Origin: Propionispora vibrioides
GTDB lineage: Bacteria > Bacillota > Negativicutes > Propionisporales > Propionisporaceae
DNA length: 64,000 bases
Direction: 5' to 3'
NCBI RefSeq assembly: GCF_900110485.1
Contig: NZ_FODY01000003.1
Coordinates: 186,001-250,000 of the forward strand
The stretch's first letter is position 1, and the number at the start of each line of letters is the position of its first letter. Position numbers and translations under genes: made by a program. A model generated the notes under the pieces. It had not been told where the DNA came from and made no database searches. It saw only the letters and a list, made by a program, of their open reading frames with translations. Of this stretch, positions 25,142 to 33,965 are shown one piece after another.

Positions 25142-26008
25142 TTAGTTCCTCCTCTCAGCAACTGTATAGCCGGCCTGTTTCAGCCTGGCCTGCACCCATT
25201 CTCTGGCCCGGATAATTTTTTCCTTACTGTCCGCTGCATGATCAGACCACATTTCGATCACGAAAGGTCCCTGATAACTCATATCATGCAAAGCTTTAAA
25301 AGCCTGCGAAAAATTTACAGTCCCTTGACCAAAATCGATACGGCGAAAAACCTGTTCTACCGTATCTTTAACATGAATACCTACGATATGGCTGGTCCCC
25401 TGCTTTAGCTCTTCCCTGACATTTAAATTCCAGGCGGTAAGATTACCGATATCGGGATATACCTGCAGCATCGGCGACTGATAGCGCTCCACATACTGCA
25501 TGATTTTCGTCACCGAATTCAAAAAAGGATGGTCCATATTTTCGATGGCCAGCGTGACATTGGCTTTCCCAGCCCAGGCCAACGCCTGATTCATGCTGTC
25601 CTCATATAACTGCCTGGTTTTTTCATTACCCGCTTCATAGTACACATCATAGCCGGCCAATTGAATGACCCGGATACCGGTATCCACAGAAAACTGAATC
25701 GCTCTTGCCAGCAGGTCCAGTCCTTTTTGCCGTACGGCTGCCGAATCACTGCCTAGCGGATACTTGCGGTGCGCGCTTAGGCACATACTTAAAACCGGTG
25801 TTTCTGTTGCAACACTGGCATCCAGAAATGCCTTCTTTTGCTGCCGGTCCCAGTACAGCCGTTCTATCCGTTCTTCACTTTCATCTACCGATAGCTCCAG
25901 AAACTCATAGCCACACTCGGCTATCAGCCTAAACGTCCCAAGCCAATCAGGCAGCCCGGGCAATGCCTTTTCATAGATTCCCAAAGGAGTGCTTTTCACT
26001 ATATTCAT
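25142..26008 (-). CDS. L-xylulose-5-phosphate 3-epimerase (UlaE/SgbU family)
   Basis: 288 residues, the exact size of E. coli UlaE. The protein shows the family's key stretches: PLGIYEKALPGLPDWLG, LELSVDESEERIERL, SMCLSAHRKYPLGS, GIRVIQLAGYDVYYE, LQVYPDIGNLTAWN, VGIHVKDT and FVIEMWSD. It is a TIM-barrel metalloenzyme; metal ligands Glu, Asp, His and Glu are all in place (IENMD, YPDIGN, HVKDT, IEMW). UlaE/SgbU converts L-xylulose-5-P to L-ribulose-5-P, which the UlaF-like neighbour can convert to D-xylulose-5-P. No ascorbate-specific genes (UlaA, UlaD, UlaG) are nearby. Confidence 0.9.
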   Translation of the reverse strand: MNIVKSTPLGIYEKALPGLPDWLGTFRLIAECGYEFLELSVDESEERIERLYWDRQQKKAFLDASVATETPVLSMCLSAHRKYPLGSDSAAVRQKGLDLLARAIQFSVDTGIRVIQLAGYDVYYEAGNEKTRQLYEDSMNQALAWAGKANVTLAIENMDHPFLNSVTKIMQYVERYQSPMLQVYPDIGNLTAWNLNVREELKQGTSHIVGIHVKDTVEQVFRRIDFGQGTVNFSQAFKALHDMSYQGPFVIEMWSDHAADSKEKIIRAREWVQARLKQAGYTVAERRN

Positions 26009-26035
26009 CGATTACCTCCTGCCAACAGGGTGTGT

Positions 26036-27298
26036 TTAGCCGAACAGACTAAATAGCTTCCAAATAACCAGTGTAATCGGATTGGTGGAACCGACAAAGC
26101 TGGATAAGGTGGACGTCCCCGCCGGCATCTGGAAGCCTGACGAAATAGCCATCACCGTATGGGTTTCGGCGTTAAGCGTCCCGCTGTATAAAGCAAATAC
26201 CGTCAAGACCGAACCAATCAGTACATTTCTGAATACATTGCCGCGGGTAAAGATATTGACCATGCAAATCATAAAGGGAATGGTCGCCAAGTCACCAAAG
26301 GGCAGCACCTTGTTGCCCGGCAGGATAATGGCAAGACCAATCGCGATGGGCACCAACAGCAGCGATGAGGCAATAACAGCCGGGTCACCGACGGCAATGG
26401 CCGAATCCATCCCGATGGTAAATTCCCGGTCCGAATATTTCCGGGAGAAAAATTCCTTGGCCGCATCGGAAACGGGTAACAGCCCTTCCATCAAGATGCC
26501 CACCATCCGGGGCAGCACCATCATGACGGCGGACATAACGATAGCCAAATGGGTGATTTTGGCAAAATCGTAGCCTGCCAGTACGCCGATGCCCGCCCCC
26601 AGGAAAATTCCGATAACAATTGGTTCGCCTAAAACACCGAATTTGGTGGAAATGGTTCCGGGATCGGCTTTGATATCTTTGACGCCCGGAATCATGTCAA
26701 TAAGCTTATTGATCGGCCAGCCGATAATAGCAAACCCGTTAGACAGGATATGGGGAATGGACACGCCTTCGTATCCATAATACTTCTGAAAATACCGGGC
26801 GGTAAAATCACCGCTTTTCAGGCCGACGATTAATGCCGCTCCCGCTGCGGCATAACCTAAGATCAGATTATTGGTGCTGCCATACACCATAGCCCCGACA
26901 AAGGTAAAGTGCCAATAGTTAAAAATATCCACATCAACGACATTGGTCATTTTGGTGACAAGCATGATGGCGTTAATCGTTATACCCAAAGGGATAATAA
27001 AGGCCCCGATCTTGGAGGCAAAGGCAATACTGGCGGTTGCCGGCCAGCCGGCGTCGAGAACGGTCAGGTTCACCCCAAACCGTTTGACCATGGCCTCGGC
27101 CGCCGGCCCCAGATTATCCATAAAAATGCCAAGGATGGCATTGATCGCAATAAAACCAATCCCGATGGTGATGCCGCTGCGAATGGCCCGCCCCGGTTTC
27201 TGCCCCAGGACAATCGCAAAAATACTGATCAGTATAGGTAAGAAGACTGCCGCGCCCAGACTGAGAAAAAACTCAAAAACAGTTGCAATCGCGTCCAT
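26036..27298 (-). CDS. PTS galactitol-type permease, IIC component (GatC family)
   Basis: 420 residues from ATG 27298 (GGAGAG 6 bases upstream). About ten to twelve membrane segments with the GatC-family stretches GWPATASIAFASKIGAFIIP, VDVDIFNYWHFTF and a GEP loop (GVLGEPIVIG). It transports and, with IIA and IIB, phosphorylates a polyol or related sugar. Galactitol, D-arabitol and similar are known substrates of relatives; a new substrate is possible in this context. Third PTS gene after IIA and IIB. Confidence 0.88.
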   Translation of the reverse strand: MDAIATVFEFFLSLGAAVFLPILISIFAIVLGQKPGRAIRSGITIGIGFIAINAILGIFMDNLGPAAEAMVKRFGVNLTVLDAGWPATASIAFASKIGAFIIPLGITINAIMLVTKMTNVVDVDIFNYWHFTFVGAMVYGSTNNLILGYAAAGAALIVGLKSGDFTARYFQKYYGYEGVSIPHILSNGFAIIGWPINKLIDMIPGVKDIKADPGTISTKFGVLGEPIVIGIFLGAGIGVLAGYDFAKITHLAIVMSAVMMVLPRMVGILMEGLLPVSDAAKEFFSRKYSDREFTIGMDSAIAVGDPAVIASSLLLVPIAIGLAIILPGNKVLPFGDLATIPFMICMVNIFTRGNVFRNVLIGSVLTVFALYSGTLNAETHTVMAISSGFQMPAGTSTLSSFVGSTNPITLVIWKLFSLFG

Positions 27299-27310
27299 TT
27301 TCATCTCTCC

Positions 27311-27604
27311 TTATGCTTTTATCGCCTGATAAATCTCCTCTAACCGTTTATCCACACCGATTCCCGTTAAAAAGGGCTTACCGTCAAATACCGGTATGCC
27401 GTTACCCAGATCGGGAACTGCCGTAATCGATACGATGACATCGGGCTTCATCATATCTGCCAGTGAAGGGATTTCAGCCGCCTTACAAATCCGCCACTCC
27501 ACCTTAATCTCTCTGTCATGGCAATAATCCTCGACTTTCTTAGCCACAATCGTCGATGAAGCCACGCCACAACCGCAGGCCACCAAAGCTTTTCTTTTTA
27601 ACAT
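27311..27604 (-). CDS. PTS galactitol-type IIB component (GatB family)
   Basis: 97 residues from ATG 27604 (GGAGG 7 bases upstream). The phospho-accepting cysteine is in LVACGCGVASSTIVAKKVED, residues ~7-26, the P-loop-like motif of IIB(Gat)/IIB(Lac). It accepts phosphate from the IIA His and passes it to the sugar bound by IIC. Same size as E. coli GatB (94). Confidence 0.9.
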   Translation of the reverse strand: MLKRKALVACGCGVASSTIVAKKVEDYCHDREIKVEWRICKAAEIPSLADMMKPDVIVSITAVPDLGNGIPVFDGKPFLTGIGVDKRLEEIYQAIKA

Positions 27605-27636
27605 GTTTCTTCCTCCTTTCAAATGTCAACAGACTA

Positions 27637-28104
27637 CTAATGGTTGATATAATAATTTAGCTTTTGATACAGCTCACCGGTTTTTGTCTCCAGCAGGTCC
27701 AGCATAATATTTTTATTCTGAAACAAAATGGACAGCTTGTTCAGCATTTCAATATGCTTATTGGGATCGTCAATGGCAAGCATGAAGATAAAACTGACCG
27801 GCACCTCTTCGCCGCCGCCTGACCCCATGACCTGAAATATCACGGGCTGGGCCAGAATGCAAACCGCAATCACCGGCTTATGTACATGGATGGTATCCGA
27901 GTGAGGGATTGCCACGCCAAAGGCTTCGGTCTGTAAGCCGGTGGGAAATGTTTTTTCCCGGTCGATGACCGCCTGGATATAGGTTTCTTTCACATACTGT
28001 AATTCGTACATTCTTGTGGCAATATACCGCAAGATTTCATTCTTATCGTTTATTCCATCCTCCCGGAAAACAAGTTCCCGGTCAAATGTGTTACGTACAG
28101 GCAT
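27637..28104 (-). CDS. PTS IIA component (type 2, fructose/galactitol-like)
   Basis: 155 residues from ATG 28104 (AAAGGAGG 9 bases upstream), overlapping the end of the regulator gene by 14 bases. The phosphorylated histidine is in FGVAIPHSDTIHV (~residue 68), and FPTGLQTE precedes it as in GatA/IIA(Ntr). It transfers phosphate from HPr to IIB. It is similar to the C-terminal domain of the adjacent regulator, which may compete for the same phosphate. Confidence 0.9.
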   Translation of the reverse strand: MPVRNTFDRELVFREDGINDKNEILRYIATRMYELQYVKETYIQAVIDREKTFPTGLQTEAFGVAIPHSDTIHVHKPVIAVCILAQPVIFQVMGSGGGEEVPVSFIFMLAIDDPNKHIEMLNKLSILFQNKNIMLDLLETKTGELYQKLNYYINH

Positions 28105-31033
28105 GTACGATGGCCTCCTTTATCGCCTTGGCGGTGTCCAGCCGGGCAATTTTTTTAAAATCTTCTTTTATGACACACCCCAGAATGGAGCTTAGTGCAG
28201 TAAAGCAATGTTTATCCACGGCAAGCATAACAACTATGTTTACCTGCTTGTTTACCCACTGGATCGGTTCTGCCAGTGTCGCAATGGAAATAGCTGACCG
28301 AAGGACATGAGCCTCATCAGCGTGGGGAATCGCCACACCACCATCCAGTTCGGTGGGAAATACCGTTTCCCGCTGAAAGACATCGGTCAAATACTCCGCT
28401 TCCACCGCTTTACTTTTGATCAGATGCTTGGCTAAAAAGGTAATAACCTCTTGCTTATTGGTGTACGGCAGCTTGATGTGTATATTCTCTTCGGCCAACA
28501 GCTCGCCCACCGCTGAGCCTGCTGTCAGTTCCCCCGGCCCTCGGTACTTGTGAGAACTAATAAATTCTTTGAAGGTTTTTAGGCCGGCTGCCGTTACGAT
28601 TTCCCGGGCATTAAAAAAGGGGATTCCCTTACTATGTGGATTGATCGTACCAACAATGGCAATGATCTTTCTTCTTTGCTTAATCCGGTCAATTTCCAAA
28701 TCAATCCTGGGAAATTCAACAATGCCCCTCGTTTCAATGGTAAAATCCATCCCGCTTTCCGGCAGCGCCTCTGTTAACCGGTCTTTTATCAGTTTTGCTG
28801 TGCCGCTTCCGGTAACACAAATCGCCAAAATGACCGGCTTGCTGTCGCTCAGTTCTCCCGCGGGGATTTCCGGCTCCAGATTGTAAGGCAGTTCATTGCG
28901 AATAGAAGACAAAACATCATCCAGCCCCAAGTCCGGCAGATTCGTTCGCCGCGCTACCTCAATAGCCAGTACGGTATCCAACCTTGTCAGCGTTCTTGTC
29001 TCAATACCGGTCTCTTTGGTGATGAACTCACCAAAATAAGCTAATGATCCCATATCGGCAAGCAAAATCACGCCTTTTCCTTCATCCATTTCTTTTACCA
29101 GCCGAATGGCTTCATTCAAAGTCTCCTGCGGAGTTTTCTCCAGGGACATATCCAAGGCCCGGATATGCTTCATAACTCCCAGCAGCTTATTCACAACTTC
29201 CGCCACCGCACTGGCTACCCGGCCATGAGCCAGCAGCAGAACACCGACTTTCGGCAGTGCATACAGTTCGTTGCGATATCCTGAATTCAGATAGATAGCC
29301 ATAAAGCCCAATTCTTCCTCCGGCAGGAGGATACCATAGGTTTGCTCCAGATACCGAGCAATGTCCCGGGCTACCGCCAATTCCCGGGAATAGTTCCGGG
29401 CAATTTCAGCCAAATTGTTATTCTGGATTTTCTTGCCTTCTTTCAGCCTGCTAATAGTTGCTTTCAGGTGGATAGCCAGACTGAACAGCAAATTTCCGTC
29501 CAGAACGCCCATTTTTTCCGAGGCAATCGCGATGATTTCTTCCGTCAAAGAGACAATTTGCTTGCCTACCACGGAAGTCAACTCTCTAACGTCCAAATCA
29601 CCACTGTCGGTTTTCATATTCTTGATATATTGCTGGATCTTCTTTTCCACTTCGCCGCCAACAATCCGGTTTATGGCTTCCACAGCTAACCCTTCCGCCA
29701 GCAGAGTCAAATAACGTTCTTCCATATACCGGTAAATCCCCTCGGGAAAATGATACAAGCTGTCATTAGGCCGCAACTGGTTAATATTCGAATCAGGTGA
29801 AATCTCAACGTCACCCTTGACATAGGTATCCACTTTGCTGCGATAGTTGCGAATATCAATGAGGCCTTGCATGACATATTCGGGGACCTCGGAAATACCG
29901 ATCCAGACCGATTCCCGGCTCATCGTCAGCCGGTTTAGGAGCCCTCTGGCACAGGCCACCTGAATATCGCTGCGCAGTTGTCCCAGATTGCCATGACATT
30001 TGTACAGCATCAGCGCTTTATAGACATCGGCCTTAACCAGAATTGGAGCACCAATCCGCCGTGCCTCACTGACGAAAAAATTATTAATAATGTGATACCG
30101 TTCGCCCAGCGGGCGCGAGTTAAGATCGGGTATTTCAATCACCATGGGGATTCTTCGCTTAAACGTAGTCAATAGATAGGAGTCGAGTGGCTCCGAGGTG
30201 GCACTGATCAGCATCACCCGGATCGGCAGCGACAATTTGGTTTCCCCCAGACGCCGGACCTTGCCTTTATCGATAAGCTGAAACAAAATTTCCTGTCCTT
30301 CGTGTGGCAGCCGGTGGATTTCATCGATAAAGAGCACGCCGCCATTCGCCTTTTCCACCAGACCGGCTTTATCCGTGTCGGCACCGGTAAAAGCACCTCT
30401 GACGTGGCCAAATAGCTGGGACAGTAACAACTGTTGGTTTTCCGCATAATCGGCCGCATTAAAAACAATAAAGGGAGAATCTTTTATAAAGGTGCCGGAT
30501 GCCACTGCAAACTCGTACATGCATTCCGCAAGCTCGCTTTTCCCCACACCGGTTGGCCCGGTGATGATGGTATGCAGGCCATGGGGCGGATATAAAACAG
30601 CGGCCTTGGCCAGTTGAACCAGTGACTTTAGACTGCGGTTATACCCCACCAGCTTGGCAAAAACATCTCCTTCCGGCGCTTCCGGCTGTTCTGCCGGGAT
30701 ACTTACAGGACCGTCCGGTTTCATGACCGGCTGTTCCTGCAGCCTTACTTCCTCGGCATATTTGCTGACTGTGCAGCGCGCCACGGCATACCCCGTCTGA
30801 TTCACCAGTCTCGTTAAATCCACCATGCCGATGTCCGGCTCTTGTTTTAAAAACGTTTCAATCTGTTTTAATAGCCCGGCCTTCCTCCTTTCCCGGGAAT
30901 CTAAAATTCCCAGCTGATTTCTGATAATGGTAACTTCTTCCCGGCGAATGCCCAATTGGGCGGCAAGCTCCGTATCAGTCAGCGGATTCTTGCTATCCTC
31001 GCTTTGTACTAGCCTTCGTAGCTTTTCTTTCAT
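28091..31033 (-). CDS. Sigma54-dependent PTS-controlled transcriptional activator (LevR/DgaR-like)
   Basis: 980 residues from ATG 31033 (GAGGGGAGA 4 bases upstream). In order: an N-terminal HTH-like region (~1-100), an AAA+ sigma54-activator domain (Walker A GPTGVGKS; GAFTGA at RGAFTGADTD; Walker B GGVLFIDEIHR), a PRD (LLFSLAIHLKATI), an IIA(Man)-like domain (VGVLLLAHGRVASA), a IIB(Gat)-like domain (ILAICVTGSGTA) and a C-terminal IIA type-2 domain with GGVAIPHADEAHV. Canonical LevR ends with a second PRD; here a complete-looking IIA domain sits at the end, suggesting direct phosphate exchange with the PTS. It probably activates its own sigma54 promoter at 31059. Confidence 0.92.
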   Translation of the reverse strand: MKEKLRRLVQSEDSKNPLTDTELAAQLGIRREEVTIIRNQLGILDSRERRKAGLLKQIETFLKQEPDIGMVDLTRLVNQTGYAVARCTVSKYAEEVRLQEQPVMKPDGPVSIPAEQPEAPEGDVFAKLVGYNRSLKSLVQLAKAAVLYPPHGLHTIITGPTGVGKSELAECMYEFAVASGTFIKDSPFIVFNAADYAENQQLLLSQLFGHVRGAFTGADTDKAGLVEKANGGVLFIDEIHRLPHEGQEILFQLIDKGKVRRLGETKLSLPIRVMLISATSEPLDSYLLTTFKRRIPMVIEIPDLNSRPLGERYHIINNFFVSEARRIGAPILVKADVYKALMLYKCHGNLGQLRSDIQVACARGLLNRLTMSRESVWIGISEVPEYVMQGLIDIRNYRSKVDTYVKGDVEISPDSNINQLRPNDSLYHFPEGIYRYMEERYLTLLAEGLAVEAINRIVGGEVEKKIQQYIKNMKTDSGDLDVRELTSVVGKQIVSLTEEIIAIASEKMGVLDGNLLFSLAIHLKATISRLKEGKKIQNNNLAEIARNYSRELAVARDIARYLEQTYGILLPEEELGFMAIYLNSGYRNELYALPKVGVLLLAHGRVASAVAEVVNKLLGVMKHIRALDMSLEKTPQETLNEAIRLVKEMDEGKGVILLADMGSLAYFGEFITKETGIETRTLTRLDTVLAIEVARRTNLPDLGLDDVLSSIRNELPYNLEPEIPAGELSDSKPVILAICVTGSGTAKLIKDRLTEALPESGMDFTIETRGIVEFPRIDLEIDRIKQRRKIIAIVGTINPHSKGIPFFNAREIVTAAGLKTFKEFISSHKYRGPGELTAGSAVGELLAEENIHIKLPYTNKQEVITFLAKHLIKSKAVEAEYLTDVFQRETVFPTELDGGVAIPHADEAHVLRSAISIATLAEPIQWVNKQVNIVVMLAVDKHCFTALSSILGCVIKEDFKKIARLDTAKAIKEAIVHACT

Positions 31034-31058
31034 TCCGTCTCCCCTCACTTTTATATAA

Positions 31059-31075
31059 AGCAATTTTCATACCAA
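31059..31075 (-). promoter_or_regulatory. Sigma54-type (-24/-12) promoter of the regulator-PTS operon
   Basis: The minus strand reads TTGGTATGAAAATTGCT. The invariant GG (-24) and GC (-12) are separated by exactly 10 bases and TTGC is intact; only the CAC after GG deviates. The expected start is ~12-15 bases before the regulator's ribosome site. The downstream gene encodes a sigma54 activator, which fits. Confidence 0.68.
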
Positions 31076-31103
31076 CATCTGATCTTTTTGTTAAACCGCC
31101 CTC

Positions 31104-31271
31104 TAGGGAACCACTGATTAATTCACACTGCACATCCTGGCGGATCTTTTTCCGTCTGGCTGCGTCAGTAAAACCTTGAAATAGGGACCGCTATTCCTGC
31201 GGTTTTACTTCCTTGCCAGCCGAAAAAATCTCTCGCCAGGCAGGCAGGCTCATTTAATCAGCGGTTCCCTA
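31104..31271 (-). repeat. Dispersed hairpin element, copy A
   Basis: 168 bp, minus orientation relative to copies D-F. Ends TAGGGAACC...GGTTCCCTA are complementary. It lies between the sigma54 promoter and the upstream palindromes at 31279. It has no ORF. Confidence 0.85.
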
Positions 31272-31278
31272 AATCCAA

Positions 31279-31297
31279 GAATATTCGGAAATATTTC
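31279..31297. promoter_or_regulatory. Tandem palindromes upstream of the sigma54 promoter (possible enhancer)
   Basis: GAATATTC and GAAATATTTC are adjacent perfect palindromes, ~205 bp upstream of the sigma54 promoter, within enhancer range. The rest of 31298-31457 is AT rich with no recognised feature. Confidence 0.4.
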
Positions 31298-31457
31298 TTT
31301 CCTCTAAAAACAAAAAAATCATTTTCAGACAGGTCCCCTTATAAAGTGGTTATAAAAAAGCAACAAAAAAATCACAAAAAATCTCCCATTAAGGCAACAC
31401 AACATAAACTATTTCACATCCGCAGCCAATCTCCTATAGCTAATTAACCAATAAAAA

Positions 31458-31486
31458 AAGAACTGACTTTTAAGAATCAGTTCTTT
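31458..31486 (-). terminator. Intrinsic terminator of the second HelD gene
   Basis: A 9-10-bp stem AAAGAACTGA/TCAGTTCTTT is followed on the minus strand by seven T residues. It lies 154 bases past the stop at 31640. Confidence 0.8.
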
Positions 31487-31639
31487 CCGTGACCTATTTA
31501 GCTCTCTGCAGCCCACATCCCATTATGCGGCTGTATCTTACGCTTTTTGCAGTTCCTTGCGGCGAGCATCCTTTCTTGAAACAAATAACCGTAATATTAC
31601 ACCATCCATAGCGCTATTATAGTCCAGACCGCGCTCTGC

Positions 31640-33871
31640 TCACGCATCCCCTTGCGGCCGCCAGTCTTTGAGGAGCGGCGTCAGGTTTCCCTGATATAGA
31701 ATATGCAGGTTATGCATCGCCCGGGACAAGGCCACATAGAGCAGACGCCGCGCCAACGGTTCCGGTGGGTATTCGGTGGCCGAGGCGTTCCAGACCACTA
31801 CGGCGTCAAATTCCAACCCCTTGGCCAGTGCCACGGGAGCTATCGAAATGCTGCCCCGGTACAGGGTTTCCTCGCCGGCCAGCAGATAGACCGGCAGCGC
31901 AAGGTCTGCTTCGGTCGCGGCGGCTGACAACGGCTCATAAAGCGCCATGGCTTCAGCCTCCCGTTTGGTAATAACGGCCACCGAAGCAGCACCGCCGGCA
32001 ATAAATTCTTTGATGCTGTCAAAACAGTGCCGCAAGCCGTCGCTGACAGACATCATTTTTTTCAGTACTGGCCTGCGTCCGGTCTCATAGACCGGAATGG
32101 CCTGGGAATGACCGGCAGGCACCACACAGTTAAACACATCAATAATTTCTTTAGCCGAACGATAACTGTGCAGAATTTCCCGGTATACCGTCCGGTCGTC
32201 AGCAAAGACCCCTTTGGTCAATACATTCCAACTGTTGATGCTCCGGTACGAATGAATCCCCTGGGACACATCCCCCATAATAGTAAACGAGCCGTTGCTG
32301 GACAATCGTTTTAACATGGCAAATTCCACGGCATTTAAATCCTGCGCCTCATCGACAACAATATGATCGTAGCGGATCGTCCGGGGCCACCCGTCCAGCA
32401 AAAAGGCCAGATAGGCCAGTAACGCCAAATCCTCCCGCTCTACCAGACCGGCGGACAGTACATCCTGCGAATGGCTGCGAATAGCGTCCAGATCATACCG
32501 CATATCTTTTAGCGGTTTAAACATCATTTTGCTGGCATACAGCTCACGATAGGCTTCCAGCAGTTCCAGCGGCTGCCAGCGTTTAAAATAGCTGCCCAGA
32601 AATTTATCTCTTTCCCGGCTGCACCGCTTAACCGCTTCATCAGCTACCGTACCCTGTTTCTGCCTGGCCTCCAGCACCTCCACATAATTGTTCACCCGGA
32701 AGGTAATATGCCGGATCAGCGAATGCAGCCGCTCATTATACGGCGTTTTGCCTTCCTCCATAAAGGTATCCAACTGCTCCTGGGCGGTAACGGTCAGACC
32801 GCTGTCAAACAGCCGGATATCCACCAGCTTGACACAAAATCGCTGCAGTTTATGCTCCACATAAGCCTGCAGCACTTTTAGAAAATCCAGGGAGCCCTTG
32901 AGTTGAGCGGTATCGGCCAGCAGACGGCTGCTTTTTTTGTCCCGGCCAGCCAGTATATGTTCCAGCCGGTCGTTAGCCGTAATGGTAAAGACCCGGCCGG
33001 TGAGGGCGGTAACCAGATCATCCCAGACCAGTTGTTTCACATCAGCCGCATCAATGTCCGGCAGCAAATCCGATATATAGTCCAAAAAAATCCGGTTAGG
33101 TGCAATGACAATCAGCCGTTCAGGCTTCAACTTTTCATTGTATAGCAAGTAGGATAAGCGGTGCAGCCCGATGGTGCTTTTGCCCGAGCCGGCCACCCCC
33201 TGAATGATGGTAACCTGCTGCAGCGGCTGCCGGATAATCTGATTCTGTTCGGCCTGAATAGAGGTGATAATGTCTTTCAATTTATCCGCCGCGCCCGCTT
33301 TCAGCCGCTCTGTCAACAGCGGATCGCCAAGCAGCGCCTGCTGCTGACGCGACAAGATCTGATCCATGACATAATTATCCACCATGCTTTTCAGTTCGCC
33401 GTCTTCGATTTTGTATTGCCGTTTCACCCGGACATCGCCTTCATAATGATAACGCCCCAGCACTTCATAACTGGCCCGGCCACCATAGCATTCATAAAAA
33501 ATGGTGGAAACCGGATCACGCCAGTCAAAAACCAGTATATCCTCGTCCTGTTCAATATGCAGGCGGGCCACCTTGGTACGCCCAATATAGTAGCTGTGAA
33601 AATCCGGTGTTCCGTCCTCCCGGAAATCCACCCGGCCAAAGTAAGGACTGGGCAAAGCGGCTTCCAGGTCATGAATCCGGTACGAGTGATCACTGCGCAG
33701 CATCGTGTGCACATAGGCGCTGATCTCATCCTTCAGCGACAATGACTTCTGAGCCCGCTGCAACCGTTCATCAATGTCCGTATTCAGTTCCTCAACAATC
33801 TGCTTCATATCGGCTATCGTTTTCGCCAAATGCTGGCGTTCCAGATCAAATTCTGAATGTTGTTGCGTCAT
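31640..33871 (-). CDS. helD: HelD-like helicase (UvrD/Rep superfamily), second copy
   Basis: 743 residues from ATG 33871 (GGTGGGG 5 bases upstream). Same domain order as the copy at 8114-10375: N-terminal helical arm (~1-70), SPYFGRVDFRED, VFDWRDPVSTIFYE, Walker A GVAGSGKSTIGLHR, Walker B VVDEAQDL and a late GLEFDAVVVWNA. The two are clearly diverged, sharing motifs but differing in most of the linker and arm. Two HelD paralogues in one genome may have different roles in recycling stalled RNA polymerase or in antibiotic tolerance. Single gene with its own terminator. Confidence 0.88.
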   Translation of the reverse strand: MTQQHSEFDLERQHLAKTIADMKQIVEELNTDIDERLQRAQKSLSLKDEISAYVHTMLRSDHSYRIHDLEAALPSPYFGRVDFREDGTPDFHSYYIGRTKVARLHIEQDEDILVFDWRDPVSTIFYECYGGRASYEVLGRYHYEGDVRVKRQYKIEDGELKSMVDNYVMDQILSRQQQALLGDPLLTERLKAGAADKLKDIITSIQAEQNQIIRQPLQQVTIIQGVAGSGKSTIGLHRLSYLLYNEKLKPERLIVIAPNRIFLDYISDLLPDIDAADVKQLVWDDLVTALTGRVFTITANDRLEHILAGRDKKSSRLLADTAQLKGSLDFLKVLQAYVEHKLQRFCVKLVDIRLFDSGLTVTAQEQLDTFMEEGKTPYNERLHSLIRHITFRVNNYVEVLEARQKQGTVADEAVKRCSRERDKFLGSYFKRWQPLELLEAYRELYASKMMFKPLKDMRYDLDAIRSHSQDVLSAGLVEREDLALLAYLAFLLDGWPRTIRYDHIVVDEAQDLNAVEFAMLKRLSSNGSFTIMGDVSQGIHSYRSINSWNVLTKGVFADDRTVYREILHSYRSAKEIIDVFNCVVPAGHSQAIPVYETGRRPVLKKMMSVSDGLRHCFDSIKEFIAGGAASVAVITKREAEAMALYEPLSAAATEADLALPVYLLAGEETLYRGSISIAPVALAKGLEFDAVVVWNASATEYPPEPLARRLLYVALSRAMHNLHILYQGNLTPLLKDWRPQGDA

Positions 33872-33940
33872 ACTGTCCCCACCTGTCATTTCATCCATTA
33901 TAAATATATATTATACCAGAATAAACCGGCAAATAGAAAA

Positions 33941-33959
33941 GGAGTGCCCTTGGCACTCC
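33941..33959 (-). terminator. Terminator ending the repeat pseudogene
   Basis: A compact 8-bp stem GGAGTGCC/GGCACTCC with a 3-base loop is followed on the minus strand by TTTTCTATTT. It lies just after the last repeat's stop. Confidence 0.75.
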
Positions 33960-33965
33960 CGGTAT

